64,000 nucleotides of DNA from Euleptes europaea (GCF_029931775.1 NC_079312.1:8005821-8069820); one strand, 5' to 3'; positions 32,517 to 44,644 are shown, counted from the stretch's first letter. Numbers and translations are program-made. The notes: generated by a model from the letters alone, not told the origin.

Positions 32517-32870
32517 GTCTAGCACTAGTCCACCTGTTTTCTTATCATCTTGTAGAACTTTGAATCTGACTCTTGGCTTCTTCCCATTCCAGACAAAATG
32601 GTTGATTTGTCCCTGCCAACAGTCTATCGTTGTGTCAGTTATACGTATTGGTAAAAATTGGAATGGGAAGTTTAACCTTGGAAGTACGTTCATCTTTATT
32701 ATTCATATTCTTCCCAGCCAGGAAATAATCATCTTTGTCCATCGGTTCAGGTCTTTTTCTATTTCTCCCCAAATTCTTGCATAGTTCATTTTGAAAAATG
32801 TCTTATTTTGTGAAAATATATTGATGCCTAGATACTTAAGGCACCAGACAAGGGTGTCCACTTTCACCAC
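32517..32870 (-). mobile_element. L1 LINE ORF2 fragment
   Basis: Encodes MNVLPRLNFPFQFLPIRITD on the minus strand. It is a shortened version of the L1 at 1-580 with the same right junction into the SINE tail (tgtaaggtgctttgagac at 32871). The left end joins spacer directly, with loss of the SINE's left half. Confidence 0.85.
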
Positions 32871-32945
32871 TGTAAGGTGCTTTGAGACTTATGATAGAGG
32901 AAAGCAAGGTATGAAAACCAACTCTTCTTTCCTTCTCTCTCGTCG
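32871..32945 (+). repeat. Right half of a CORE-type tRNA SINE
   Basis: Same remnant as 581-655, just upstream of exon B3. Confidence 0.7.
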
Positions 32946-33001
32946 CCTTTTAGAAGGTGAACATAGAAAGGATGATGTAGGAATGCATGATTCTTTTGTA
33001 G

Positions 33002-33115
33002 TAACTATTCCCTTTGTTTCCTCCAAAGCAATTCCCAAGCCTGGCCTCATCTCCTGGCTTCAGGAAAGTGAAGCACCATTTTCTCCAGACTCTGAAGATG
33101 AGGAGCAGTCGGCAG
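33002..33115 (+). CDS. KRAB-B-like exon of the fused gene (B3)
   Basis: This 114-bp exon has acceptor ttcttttgtag and donor ggcag|gtgggt. It encodes SSKAIPKPGLISWLQESEAP and the acidic DSEDEEQSA end. It accepts phase 1 from A2 (26926) and hands phase 1 to Z2 (36805). It is one of four near-identical copies in the window. Pairing A2-B3-Z2 gives a continuous frame. Confidence 0.78.
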
Positions 33116-33529
33116 GTGGGTGCTGAGATAGGTGCTGGATGCCTTGGTTGGCTGGGGATGGAGGAGTTTCCATGGAGGGCAGCTAGATGTTTTGAATAGC
33201 CACAATTCTTCAGGCTGGGAGCTCATGTACCCAGGGATGCTTCCCGCAGTTCCACTGACCTTTCCTTCCTCGTAAAATTTGGCATGGGATGGGAAGGCTG
33301 AAACAGTCCTGTTCTTCAGTGTTGATCTAGATTTGTGAGTCTTGGATCTTGACCTTGATTCCATCCGCCTGGAAGTGTTGATAGGTCTGAGCAAAGATGA
33401 GGAGTAGCTGCAGGGTAGGGAGATCTACTGATTGTCAAGGAAATGAACCATTATAACCAAAAGGAGAATATATACACAATGATACACTTTTGCGTAGCAG
33501 TGTGTGTGAATAAGATCATGGGGTACAGG

Positions 33530-36060
33530 CGGGCTGTAAACTAAATATGAGCAGCCAGTGTGATGCAGTAGCAAAAATGGCTGATCTGATTTTGGAGTGT
33601 ATCAACAGAGGCATAACATCCAAATCGCAAGATGTCATAGTACCGCCGTACACTGCATTGGTCAGGCTGCACCTGGCGTACTTTCTGTAGTTCTGGGGGC
33701 CTTAGCTCAAAAAGGATGTGGACGGAATGGAGTGGATGCAGAGAGAGCGAGGAGGATGACTAGAGGCCTGGAGACCAAGCCCGACGAGGAAAGGCTGAGA
33801 GACTTGGGAATTTTCACTCTGGAGAAGAGGAGGTTAAGGGGAGACATGAAAGGCTGTCACTGAGGGCGCGGAGCTGTTCTTCTTGGCAGCAGAGGATAGG
33901 GCTTGCAATAATGGGTTGAAATTATTTACTTATTCGATTCGATTTCTTGCCCGCCCTCCTGGGCCAAGGCTGGGCTCAGGGCGGGTCACATCATTTAAAT
34001 ACACATCGACCATAAAATAATTCCATTTCAACTAAAACTAGGCAAATCTCATGAGGGTGCACCAATTTCTACCGATTTGACTGAATAGACGGGCAGGTCA
34101 GCCCCTCAAGTGGATTCTAGCGTAAAGTACCGAAAAGGATGGGGGTAACCAGGAGCCCGGTGGAAAGGTATTGGCTGGATGCACAGTGTTACTGAAGTTA
34201 AGCCACAATCATTTTGTGACTGGCTCTGCCTCCTATGGCAGCCATTTTGTTGCTGCGCCCACCATACCGTGTCAGGATTCCAGATGTCCCACAGGCTCAA
34301 AAAAAAATGTAATCAGCATATGGGTGGGAGTCACATAACCTCGGGCAACCTTCCTCCAGGAATTCTGTGTGAATATTAAATAAATGCCACTGATATAACA
34401 CAGTTTGTACCCCACTTTTTTGCCTTCATCATAGCCACCAAAGCAGCTATCAAATTTATTGTTATATTTATTTATTTGTGATTTATTTAATAAATTAAAC
34501 CGTATTAAATGAGATTCCATCTTAAAAACCATTAAAATGAGCAAAAACACAGTATTAAAACAATTGAAACGAGAGCTCAAATAAGGAAGACTCATTGAGG
34601 GAATGTTAAACAAAACCAACAAGTCTTCACCCCCTCACAGAAGATGGTAATCGGAGGGGGCAGGAGTATCTCCTTAGGAAGGGGGTTTCAGAGTTCCGGT
34701 GTCACAGTCAAGAAGACCCTTTCCTGGATCGCCACCACCTCATCTCAGAAGGCAGGGCGCTTGAAGATCAGCACCAGCCTCTGTGTAATTCATAGAATCA
34801 TAGATGTGGAAGGGGCTCTACAGGCTATCTAGCCCAACCCCTGCTTAATCAGCGTAGAGCATCCCTGACAAGTGTGTGTCCAGCCTCTGCTTGAAGACGG
34901 CCAGAAAGGGGCAAGCGCGCCACCTTGCTAGACAGCCCATTCCACTGCTGACCCACTCTTATTGTAAAAAAACAAGGTTCCTAATATCCAGCTGTTTCAC
35001 CCTCATAATTTATACCCATTTTTGTGAGTCCTATCTTCTGCTGCCAACAGGAACAGCTCACTGCCCTCCTCTAAGTGACAGCCTTTCATAGAATTGGAAG
35101 GGGCCACCAGGGTCATCTAGTCCAACCCTCTGCACAATGCAGGAAATTAACAACTATCTTCCCCCCATCCCAGTTATCCCAACCCTCCCCCCGCCATGCA
35201 GGATCCCATAATCAAAGCACTCCCGACAGATGGCCATCCAGCCTCTGCTTAAAGGCCTCCAAGGACTAGGGGACACCACCACCCTCCGAGGCAGTGCATT
35301 CCACCATCAAACAGAGAACAAGCTAGTTCCCTCATCAACGTAACATCCCTTCAAATATTTAAACATGGCTATCATGTCTCCCCTCAACCTTCTCCAAATA
35401 CACAAAGAGAGCAATCATCCCCCCGCTCAATTTCTCCAGACTGAACATTCCCAAGCCCCTCAGCCTTTCCTCGTAGGGCTGGGTCTCCAGGCCCCTGATC
35501 AATCCCATCGCTCTGCTCTGCACCTGCTCCATTCTGTCCACATCCGTTTTGAAGTGAGGCCTCCAGAACTGCACACAACACTCCAGGTGTGGCCTGACCA
35601 ATACAGTGTACAGCGGAACTATGACATGTTGCGATTTGGATGTTATGCCTCTGTTGATACCCTCCAAGATTAGCTTTTTTTGCTACTGCATCACACTGGC
35701 TGCTCATATTTAGCATACAGTCCATCCGTACCCCATGATCTTGTTCGCGCACACGGCTACTCAGAAGTGTTTCCCCCAGCCAGTATGCGTGCATTTTTGT
35801 TACCCAGATGTAGGACTCTGCATGTATCCTTGTTGAATTACATCTTGCTCTGATCTGCCCGCTTTTACATTGTGTCCAGATTTGTAAATTGAATGAGTAA
35901 TCTCTCCACCCCTCCTCCAGATCATATATAAAAAAAGGCCCAGAATCAAGCCCTGAGGCACCCTACTGGATAGTTCATTCAGATGAAATGCCACTGACGC
36001 CTACTTTTTGGGTGCAGTTCTCCAACCAGTTCCCTATCCACCTAACTATCTTAGAGTCCT
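33530..36060. mobile_element. CR1 (+), unclassified repeat block and CR1 (-), paralogous to 1235-4560
   Basis: About 33535-33925 is plus CR1 ORF2 ending with RRLRGDM. About 33930-34790 is the LINE-tail and AT-rich block. About 34790-36060 is minus CR1 ([31 protein letters not shown]). This copy lacks the inverted CR1 piece seen at 1495-1870. Confidence 0.75.
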
Positions 36061-36498
36061 AGAATTCTGCCCTCATATACCTACGCGTGGTGTCTTCTGT
36101 GGTGCTGAACTTCATTCTCTGATAAAATGTCCTCTTCTGCATTATCCTTAAGAGGTTCATAAAAAAAGAAATGAAATAAACCAAACCACTCATATGACAG
36201 CCTTTATTCTAAATATAAGTTGTAACTTTTATACTAAAATATTATTGAACCATTGTATTAAAAGCTGTTGGGGAGTGTTAAGAATATCCACAGGGAGGCA
36301 GTGAAGTGTTCAGATGAAAATCACGGATGCAGAGAGCCAAAGTTGTCTGTGTCCCTTGGCCAGTTTAGAAGCCAAATTAAAACAGAGAAAGTAACTTGGT
36401 CTGCATTCACTTTGCAAAAAGGTTAACTCTGTTATAACTCCAGATTATAGACTTACTTCCCCTTCTAATGAGAAAGCTTTGTTCCATCAGGTGGAATC
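36061..36498. other. Intron sequence before Z2
   Basis: Non-coding, conserved with 4560-4963. The older acceptor-like site reads gttccatcag|gtgg at about 36481-36494. Confidence 0.4.
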
Positions 36499-36804
36499 AG
36501 AGCCAGTGTGGTATAGTGGTTAAGAGAGATCGACTCTAAAGTGGAGAACTGGATTTGTATCCCCACTCCTCTACTTGAGCGAGGAACTTTAATCTGGTGA
36601 ACCGAGTTGGTTTCCCCACTCCTACATATGAAGCTTGCTGGGTGACCTTGGGCTAGTCACAGTTCTCTCAGAACTCTTTCAGCCCCACCTACTTCACATG
36701 GTGTCTGTTGTGGGGAGGATAGGGAAGGTAATTGTAAGTCGGTTTGATTCTCCTTCAATTATAAAGTTGGCATATAAAAACAAATTCTTCTTCATCTTCT
36801 TCAG
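36499..36804 (+). repeat. CORE-type tRNA SINE at the acceptor of Z2
   Basis: Same insertion as 4964-5260. Its tail (ttcttcatcttcttcag) provides the pyrimidine tract and the AG at 36803-36804. Confidence 0.75.
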
Positions 36805-38867
36805 GTAACAGGAAGGTTGGCGAGAATTATAGAGAACGATGTGGGGTTTCTTTCGAAACAACCAGCCATGAAGTGGAGGAAGAGCCTTCTGGGAATCAAG
36901 AAGAGTCAAGGAGGCAGGAGAAAAACAAAGGGGAGAAGTCAGGGGGTCAGTCTTTAGTTTTCCAGGCCAGTAGCTTACTCAAAAAGGCAGCGCAAGAAAA
37001 GAATCACAAGGGAAAGAGGAGGAATGAACCTTCTGAAAGTGGAGAAATATTGAGATGCGAATCCAACTTTTGTTCTTCCCATCAGAGGATCCATACACTG
37101 TATGAAACTTATAAATGCTCTGAATGTGGTAAGGGGTTCAGTAGGCTCATCAGCCTCACTACTCATAAGAGAATCCATGTGAGGGAGGAACCATCTGAGA
37201 GTTCAGAGTGGGAGAACAGTTTTGGTCTGAGTGAAAGCCTTCCTTCCCATCAAAGAACCCACACAGGCCAAAAACCATGCCGATGCTCAGAGTGTAGGAA
37301 AAGGTTCAGGGGTAACACAATGTCTACTTTGCATCAGAGAATCCATTCAGAAGAAAAACAATATAAATGCTTGGAATGTGGAAAGCGCTTCCGCAGGCGA
37401 GCACACCTCACTGTGCACCAGAGAGTCCACTCCAAAGAGAAACCATATAAATGCTTGGAGTGTGGAAAGAACTTCGCTCACAAACATGGATTGACTTCCC
37501 ATCAGAGAATCCACACACAGGAGAAGCCATATGTGTGCTTGAAGTGTGGAAAGAACTTTACTCACAAACATGGACTCACTTCCCATCAGAAAATCCACAC
37601 AAAGGAGAAGCCATATTTCTGCTTGCAGTGTGGGAAAACCTTCCGTTGGAGTTCAGGCCTCACTCGCCATCAAAGAATCCACACAAAGGAGAAGCCATAT
37701 TTGTGCTTGAAGTGTGGGAAAACCTTCCGTTCGAGCACAACCCTCACTTCCCATCAGAGAATCCACACAAACGAGAAGCCATATGTGTGCTTGGAGTGTG
37801 GGAAAACCTTCCGTTGGCGCAATACCCTCACTTTCCATCAGAGAATCCACACAAAGGAGACGCCATATGTGTGCTTGGAGTGTGGGAAAACCTTCCCTGT
37901 GAGGTCATCCCTCACTTCACACCTGAGAATACACTCAGGGGAGAAACCATACAAGTGCACGGTATGTGGGAAATGCTTTAGTCAGAGTTCCCACCTTAGT
38001 TCCCACCGAAGAATCCATTCTGGAGAGAAACCCTATCAATGCCAGGAGTGTGGAAAAGGCTTCAGTCAGAGTTCACACCTGAACGTACACCTAAGAATCC
38101 ACACGGGAGAGAAGCCATATAAATGTTTGGAATGTGGAAACAGTTTCACTTGTAGCCAACACCTTAAATCACATGAAAAAATCCACACGGGGGTGCAGCC
38201 ATATAAATGCCTGGATTGTGGGAAAAGCTTCAGTCAGAGCTTAAGCCTTAGGGTACATCAAAGAGTCCACACAGGGGAGAAGCCGTATAAATGCATGGAA
38301 TGTGGGAGAAGCTTCAGTTCCAGCTCACACCTGACTATGCATCAAAGAGTCCACACAGGGGAGAAGCCATATACATGCATGGAATGTGGGAGAAGCTTCA
38401 GTTACAGCTCAACCCGTACTTTGCATCAAAGAGTCCACACAGGGGAGAAGCCGTATGAATGCATGGAATGTGGGAAAAGCTTCACTTCTAGCCAGTACCT
38501 TAAAAAACACAAAAGAATCCACACAGGGCAGATGCCATATAAATGCCTGGATTGTGGGAAAAGCTTCAATCAGAGCTCAAGCCTTAAGGTACATCAAAGA
38601 GTCCACACAGGGGAGAAGCCGTATAAATGCATGGAATGTGGCAGAAGCTTCAGTCGGAGCTCAACCCTTACTTTACATCAAAGAGTCCACACAGGGGAGA
38701 AGCCATATAAATGCCTGGATTGTGGGAGAAGCTTCAATCAGCACTCAAACCTTAAGCTACATCAAAAAGTCCACACAGGAGAGAAGCCATTTAAATGCAT
38801 GGAATGTGGAAAGAGTTTTGGCAGTCGTTCACAGTTTACATCACACAAGAGAACTCACATGGGATAA
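36805..38867 (+). CDS. C2H2 zinc-finger exon Z2 of the fused KRAB-ZNF gene
   Basis: Terminal exon of a KRAB-ZNF DNA-binding repressor. The frame opens at the acceptor in phase 1 ([20 protein letters not shown]) and runs without interruption to TAA 38865-38867. After an E/K/S-rich linker there are 21 finger slots. Slot 2 lacks both Cys (SSEWENSF); the other 20 are canonical C-X2-C-X12-H-X3-H. A remnant half finger (SSHQRIH) precedes slot 1. Slots 5-10 use unusual linkers (HTQEKPY, HTKEKPY, HTNEKPY, HTKETPY) and the rest mostly HTGEKPY or HSGEKPY. Slots 6-9 are extra relative to Z1, pointing to finger-unit gain here or loss there. It is the best-preserved zinc-finger exon in the window and fits B3 by phase. 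The protein start would have to come from E1 at 18192, because E2 has no ATG. Confidence 0.93.
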
Positions 38868-38921
38868 ATGGTTAAATGCATACAGTGTGGAAAGAACTTC
38901 ACCAGCTGTGCACAGCTTGTA
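38868..38921 (+). pseudogene. Vestigial extra zinc finger after Z2
   Basis: After TAA the frame reads M-V-K-C-I-Q-C-G-K-N-F-T-S-C-A-Q-L, half of a finger, and then enters the (TG)n end of an RTE LINE. Confidence 0.7.
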
Positions 38922-39480
38922 TGTGTGTGTGTTAAGTGCCGCCAGGTTGCTTCCAACTCTTGGCAACACTATAAATCAATGTCCTCCAAAACATCCCATC
39001 CTTAACAGCCTTCTCAGGTCCTGTAAACTGAAGGCTATGGCTTCCTTTATAGAGTCAATCCATCTCTTGTTGGGTCTTTTCTTTTCCTGCTGCCTTCATC
39101 TTCTCCTGGCATGATTGTCTTTTCCAGTGACTCCTGTCTTCTCATAATGTGACCAAAATAAGATAGCCTCAGTTTAGTCATTTTAGCTTCTAGCGTCAGT
39201 TCAGGCTTGATTTCATCTATAACCCACTGATTTGTTTTTTGGCAGTCCACGGTATCCGTAACACTCTCCTTCAACACCACATTTCAAAGGAATCTACTTT
39301 TTCCCTATCAGCTTTCTTCATTGTCCTGCTTTGACACCCATACACATGGCGAATACTATGGCATGAATTCACTTGATCTTGGTTGCCAGTGACGCATTCT
39401 TACAATTAAGAATCTTTTCTATCTCCTTCATGGTTTCCCTTCCCAATCTTGATCTCTTTCTGATTACAGGACATCATAAA
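38922..39480 (-). mobile_element. BovB-type RTE LINE 3' end
   Basis: Minus-strand remnants NQWVIDEIKPELTLEAKMTK and SYFGHIMRRQESLEKT. Same insertion as 6942 in the first unit, truncated near 39480. Confidence 0.8.
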
Positions 39481-39512
39481 TTCCACACCAGAGAGGGGGG
39501 GAAATATAGACG

Positions 39513-40037
39513 AGGGGTGTCAGACATGTGGCCCGCGGGCCAGATGCGGACCCTGGAGGGCTTCCCTCCAGCACGCAAGGCAGCCGGCCCCCACTCCCCT
39601 TTCTGGGCTTCCTGGGGCTGCTGCAGCCTGCGAGTCCAGCCAGCCGCCTTCCGCCATCCCTTTCTGGACTTCCCAGAAACTGAAGTTTGTGCTGTCTCCC
39701 CGCCAGGAGGCAGTGCAATTGTCATTCCCTTCCCACCTAGCCGAGCCCTACGTGGAGCTTGACTGGGGGGGGGGGGAGGGGAAACTGAAAAATCTTCACT
39801 CCCTTCCTGCCCTAGCTAAGCTCCATGTGGAGCTTGACTGGGGGAGGGGGAAACTGTGCTTGTGTGTTTGTGTGTGTGTGAAGCGCTGTGAAGTCACTTC
39901 AAACTCATGAAGCTCGTGTCTCTGGTACCTGGCATTACATTTTATGGTATTCATTTATTTATTTGGTACACATGGCCTGGCTCAACCTACTGATATTTGT
40001 GCCATATCCGGCCCTCATAACATATGAGTTTGACACC
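39513..40037 (+). mobile_element. hAT-type nonautonomous element, longer form
   Basis: Ends gaggggtgtcagacatg and gagtttgacacccctg, with a GC-rich body containing two tandem sections (tagccgagccctacgtggag / tagctaagctccatgtggag). The flanks atatagac and atctagat may be a decayed 8-bp duplication. Confidence 0.6.
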
Positions 40038-41351
40038 CCTGATCTAGATGCAGGGACTGTGGAAAAAGATTCAGATGGAGATGCCATTTTAGATCCCATC
40101 AAAGAATGCATGAAGAGGAGAAATCATAGAAATGATTGCACTAAAACAATTTTTTGTAATACAACAAGCTTTACAGATGGCAAAAAATTCACAGAGTCCC
40201 CCAAATGATTTAATGATTAATTAGGAAATGACTTATTTTCCCGTGAGCCCCCAACTTTAGTAAACATCAGGGAGCCTGCTAATGGAGAAGCGTTTCAGAG
40301 ATCAGTGGTAAACCTGATGATTTTTAGTTGTCTTGAGCCTGCAGAGGAGGAAGAAGGGGAGGTTAAAACTATGTGGGTTTCAAAGTGGCTTACAACAGCC
40401 TTCCCATCCTCTCCCCACAACAGACACCTTGTTAGGTAGGTGGGGCTGAGAAAGTTCAGAGAGAACCGTGATTGGCCCAAGGTCACTAGAATAGTTTTAC
40501 AATTTATTAAACTGGAGGGCCTTACGTGAAAACTTTGAAAAAGGTATTGAATAATATCAGAGGATAAACATTTTTTCTTTTTTTTAAAAGAAATGAATAT
40601 GTAAAGCACATATACCCTCTTCCCCCCCTTTTTTGTTGTTGTGTGCAAGCGTGTGATTATTTTGTTTTTCTTTACAATAACTTGATGGTATCATCTTTTA
40701 TATTGGATAAGAGGTTACTATATGGTTCTTTTGTTTGTCTCATTGTAAAGTTGATTTTTTGTTCTGTATGCGTGTATATATGAAATGATTTTTAAACAAC
40801 GCTCCAAAGTACAAAATAGAAGATTTGTATAGCTAAGCATGCAGGTGAAACAGAGAACAGAACCTTGCAGAGAATGAGGACTTTGAATTAAGTAACCAGT
40901 ACTTTTCCAGTCTAGCAAATGCTAGAGACTTCCTATGTGGTTCTCTTGCTTAAAGGAACAAACTGGACATCACAGAAACCAGGACTCAGCTTGCAAAAGA
41001 TAACCCTTCTACGAGGTGATAAAGAGCCCTGGAAATCTTGTCCTAGCAAACAGACTCTCCCTCTGCCAATTTCCATTAATAACAACCCAGAGCTGGCAAT
41101 AGGATAACCCCTTTTTAATGACCAAACAAGTTACAAAATAGTTAGCAAACTTGTAGAATATCAGGCAGGTGTCATTAAACAAAACTAGCAAAGGTGGGCG
41201 TTGTTGTTTTTTTAAAGCAGTGTGGGATATGTCACGGTAATTTCAGAAATAAAACAAACTTTTTTTCTCATGGCTCATGCAATTGTATGTATGGAAGGAG
41301 AGCCTGTGGTGTCAGGGTGTGGAAGGGCAGCCTGTGTGCTACAAGTCTGTA
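40038..41351. other. Spacer upstream of gene IV
   Basis: Conserved with 8680-8970 and with 14030-16170 (one copy of the tandem duplication, without the Tc1 and copia inserts). No gene is seen. The copia empty site lies at about 40355. Confidence 0.5.
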
Positions 41352-41426
41352 ATAGGGTTGCCGGCTCTGGGTTGGGAAATACCTGGAGATTTTGGGGAGT
41401 GGATCCTAGGGAGGCGAGGGACTTCA
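41352..41426 (+). mobile_element. MITE fragment, interrupted by a Penelope element
   Basis: Starts agggttgccggctctggg as at 16172 and is cut at gggacttca. It resumes for a few bases after 42795. Confidence 0.55.
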
Positions 41427-42795
41427 AAATACTGTCGAAGACTTTCACGGTCAGAGTTCATTGGTTCTTGTAGGTTATCCGGGCTGTGTAACCATGGTCT
41501 TGAATCTGCACCTTACAAACCTACAGTCTGGTTCAGGGTTGTAGATGACACATTTACTATTTGGAGCCATGGTGAAGAAAAATTAATGGACTTTCTAAAC
41601 CATCTTAATAATATCCATCCAAACATTCAGTTTACCATGGAAAAGGAAATTGAGGGTAAACTCCCATTTCTTGATACCCTCATCCGTAAAACAAACTTTC
41701 AGTTAGGTCACAAGGTCTACCGGAAACCAACTCACACAGATCACTACTTACACAAAAACTCCAACCACCACCACTCCCGACAGAAAAGAGGAATAATCAA
41801 AACATTAATGGACCGTGCAAGACGGATCTGTGAACCACAGTTTCTCAAGGAAGAAATTAATCATCTAAATCACACACTGCTAGCAAATGGCTCTTCCAAG
41901 AATGAAATCAGAAGGGCCATTAAACCAAACAAAAATCAGAAAACTTAGGAAAAACAGTCTCCCATAGGAAAGGTATTCTTGCCATTTATTAAAGGAGTCA
42001 CTGATAGGATGGAGAAACTTTTGAAAAAACATAACCTACAAACAGTGTTTAAACCCACCAAGAAAATGCAACAAATGCTACGATCAGCAAAAGACAAAAG
42101 AGACCCCCTCACCTCTGCAGGAGTATATCGTATACCTTGCAGCTGTGGACAAGTTTACATCAGGACCACAAAACGCAGCATACAAACTAGGATAAAAGAA
42201 CATGAAAGATACTGCAGACTGGGCCAACCTGAGAAATCAGCAGTGGCTAAACATGGACTGACACAAACAGGACACAGGGTCTTATTCCAAGACACTGAAA
42301 GACTGGACAGTTCTACCAACTATTTTGTCAGATTGCACAGAGAAGCCATTGAAATTCATAAACATCAGCACAACTTTAACAGAAAAGAGAGTTTAAGAAT
42401 GAATAAGGTTTGGTTTCCTGTCCTGAAAACCTCCAGACTAACAAAGACTACAGTCAACAATAACCATGCAGATTAGCTTTGGATTGCACACATTAACAGA
42501 TCACTTCAGGATACAATGGTTCCATATTAACATACGACATCCTCATTAGCACATTATCTTGATACTTACAGGACAATGATTAGCACATTACCTTTGATAC
42601 TTTTTGCAGGACAATGATTCAGGTCAAACCCAACCCCTTTCTGACTACATATTACTCTTCCTACACACTTGACACTGAGAGACACTGTCCTTCAGTGTTA
42701 CTCCTCTGAAGATGCCTGCCACAGCTGCTGGCGAAACATCAGGAAAGAAAATACCAAGACCACAGTTACACAGCCCGGATAACCTACAAGAACCA
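41427..42795 (+). mobile_element. Penelope-like element with GIY-YIG endonuclease, 5'-truncated
   Basis: A short piece of pLTR (41427-41510) is followed by the end of the reverse transcriptase (VVDDTFTIW, EGKLPFLDTLI). Next come the connector and a GIY-YIG nuclease domain (GVYRIPCSCGQVYIRTTKRS, RIKEHERYCRLG) at about 42110-42220, then a pLTR copy in the opposite orientation to the first piece (42655-42795). A perfect 10-bp target duplication (agggacttca at 41417-41426 and 42796-42805) flanks it. The coding part is incomplete and interrupted at least once. Confidence 0.9.
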
Positions 42796-42865
42796 AGGGA
42801 CTTCAGCTGGTATAATGTCACCAATACAGGTTTCTGCGGGGGGTGGACCCAAAAAGAAGCCAATG

Positions 42866-43475
42866 GCACCAGAACCGGTGTTTGGACCGGGCACCGCTGT
42901 ATGTCTTCTTGGAGGGGACAGTCTCTGGAGTGTGGGATGTGTCATTTGGGGTGGTCCAAAGATTATTTTGGGGTGCATCTGAGCCCCATTGTCTGCATGT
43001 GCCTTGGTCCTTGGGGCACCTCACTTGGGAGCCACTGGGACAAGAACCGGACTTTGGACCAGGACCCTGCATGCACCATCTTGAAGGGCACGGTCCCCTG
43101 GATGTGGGGGTGTATGATATGTGGGGTCCAATCCATATTTTGGGGTGCAGAGCTCCAGTTCCTTATTCAAAACCTCTTTGCAATACAGCCAATAGCACCA
43201 GAACTGGTGTTTGGACCGGGCACCGCTGTATGTCTTCTTGGAGGGGCCAGTCTCTGGAGTGTGGGGATGTGTCATTTGGGGTGGTCCAAAGATTATTTTG
43301 GAGTGCAGTCTGTATGGGCATCTGTCCTGGGTCACCCCACTTGGGAGCCGCTGGCACAAGAACCGGACTTTGGACCAGGACCCAGCATGCGCCATCTCGA
43401 AGGGCACGGTCCCCTGGATGTGGGGGTGTATGATATGTGGTGGTCCAATCCATATCTTGGGCTGCAGAGCTTTTG
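42866..43475. repeat. Satellite-like array, two alternating related monomers (A-B-A-B)
   Basis: Monomer A (about 42866-42978 and 43195-43310) contains ccgctgtatgtcttcttgga and gtcatttggggtggtccaaa. Monomer B (about 43030-43150 and 43345-43475) contains accaggaccc, ccctggatgtgggggtgtat and ggtccaatccatat. A and B align with each other at lower identity, so the higher-order period is about 325 bp. A stray piece of A lies at 44395-44428. Confidence 0.7.
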
Positions 43476-43559
43476 AAATGTCCTCAAAATCATTCAGGAA
43501 CTAGGAAATCTGAATAAGGAACTGGGAATAGGGAACGAACTGGGAATAAGGAACCAACT

Positions 43560-44262
43560 TCAGCCTCTTTCATATAACTTATGTTATAACTCATAGCTGC
43601 ATGATTTTTATGTTATAAGGTTTACACTCCGCCTTTTCCCGGCCAAAGCGGGGCTCAGGGTGACTTACAACGCTTCAATATAATGATGTAAAATCATACA
43701 CAAGATAAATTTATAACTTTTACTAGGAATCTTGTTTTTCAATTCAAACATTATCATATCTTGTAATTTGTTCGATGATTTCCTGACACCATTGAATGCT
43801 GTAATCCATTTACTGATTGATTGGGGAAATTTTTTTTTGTCATGCTTGTAATTTGGTCCCAGTGAAAATAAAAATTGTAAGTCACACGACAGATACACAT
43901 AACTGTACATTAACAAAATGCAACAAAAGAAGGAAACATCCAAAAAAGACAGATCACAATGTTTAAAAAGAAAAAAGAAATTAAAATGTTTGCAGTTACT
44001 ATTACGTAAAACAGTTATTTGCAGCTGCAAACACATTATTGATATATGAAGTCACCTCTTTTCCTAAATTCCTGGGACTAAATAAAGAATGGGGGAAAGG
44101 TTTATTGTAGACTGCCCAGAAAATATATACAGATTTCAAACACCATAAAAAAGATCTGCACTCACTGTGAGAGTTCCTGACCTCCCTGTGCAAACTCCAT
44201 ACAGACCCTCACACTCACTTGATTTGCTGCTAATCTAATCTGAACAGTTAATTTTCCAAACA
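43560..44262 (-). other. Inverted segment of intron 1
   Basis: It is the reverse complement of sequence like 17060-17720: it begins with the LINE tail in reverse (ctccgccttttcccggccaa) and ends with cagatctgcactcac-like sequence in reverse. The normal-orientation copy of the same region lies downstream at 45440-46200. The inversion sits between the satellite and a stray satellite/promoter piece. Confidence 0.75.
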
Positions 44263-44263
44263 C

Positions 44264-44395
44264 CCCGGCTCCTTTCCCATGGGGTGGGCGAGGCAGGAAT
44301 GTCTCCGCCACTCCTGACTGGCTCCCTTTGCAAGAAGAGGCAGCTTCCCAGCCCAGGGGAAAGCCCTGCTTGGCCCAATCCTTCCTCGGAGTCTG
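44264..44395 (+). other. Fragment of a promoter-type region
   Basis: About 130 bp matching 16550-16680 (ggctcctttcccatggggt, then gcttcccagcccaggggaaa). It ends at the stray satellite piece. A leftover from the rearrangement; the full P2 lies at 44880. Confidence 0.6.
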
Positions 44396-44644
44396 GGGAT
44401 GTGTCATTTGGGGTGGTCCAAAGATTATTAAATAGTTAGCAAACTTGTAGAATATCAGGCAGGTGTCATTAAACAAAACTAGCAAAGGTGGGCGATGTTT
44501 TTTTAAAGCAATGTGGAATATGTCATGGTAATTTCAGAAATAAAGCAAACTTTTTTTCTCATGGCTCATGCGATTGTATGTATGGAAGGAGAGCCTGCAG
44601 TGTCAGGGTGTGGAAGGGCCGACTGTGTGCTACAAGTCCGTAAT
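44396..44644. other. Spacer upstream of P2
   Basis: Stray satellite piece to about 44428, then spacer matching 15955-16170. No gene is seen. Confidence 0.4.

Noticed and set aside
35359-35794. Several overlapping frames that look like a gene
   Set aside because: They are pieces of CR1 ORF2 in two registers on the minus strand.
41277-41510. N-terminal part of the frame leading into the Penelope protein
   Set aside because: It is MITE and pLTR sequence that happens to be open; the Penelope coding region begins after it.
42712-43476. Frame of about 250 residues over the satellite
   Set aside because: Open frames occur on both strands in several registers and simply follow the repeat period; there is no recognisable domain.
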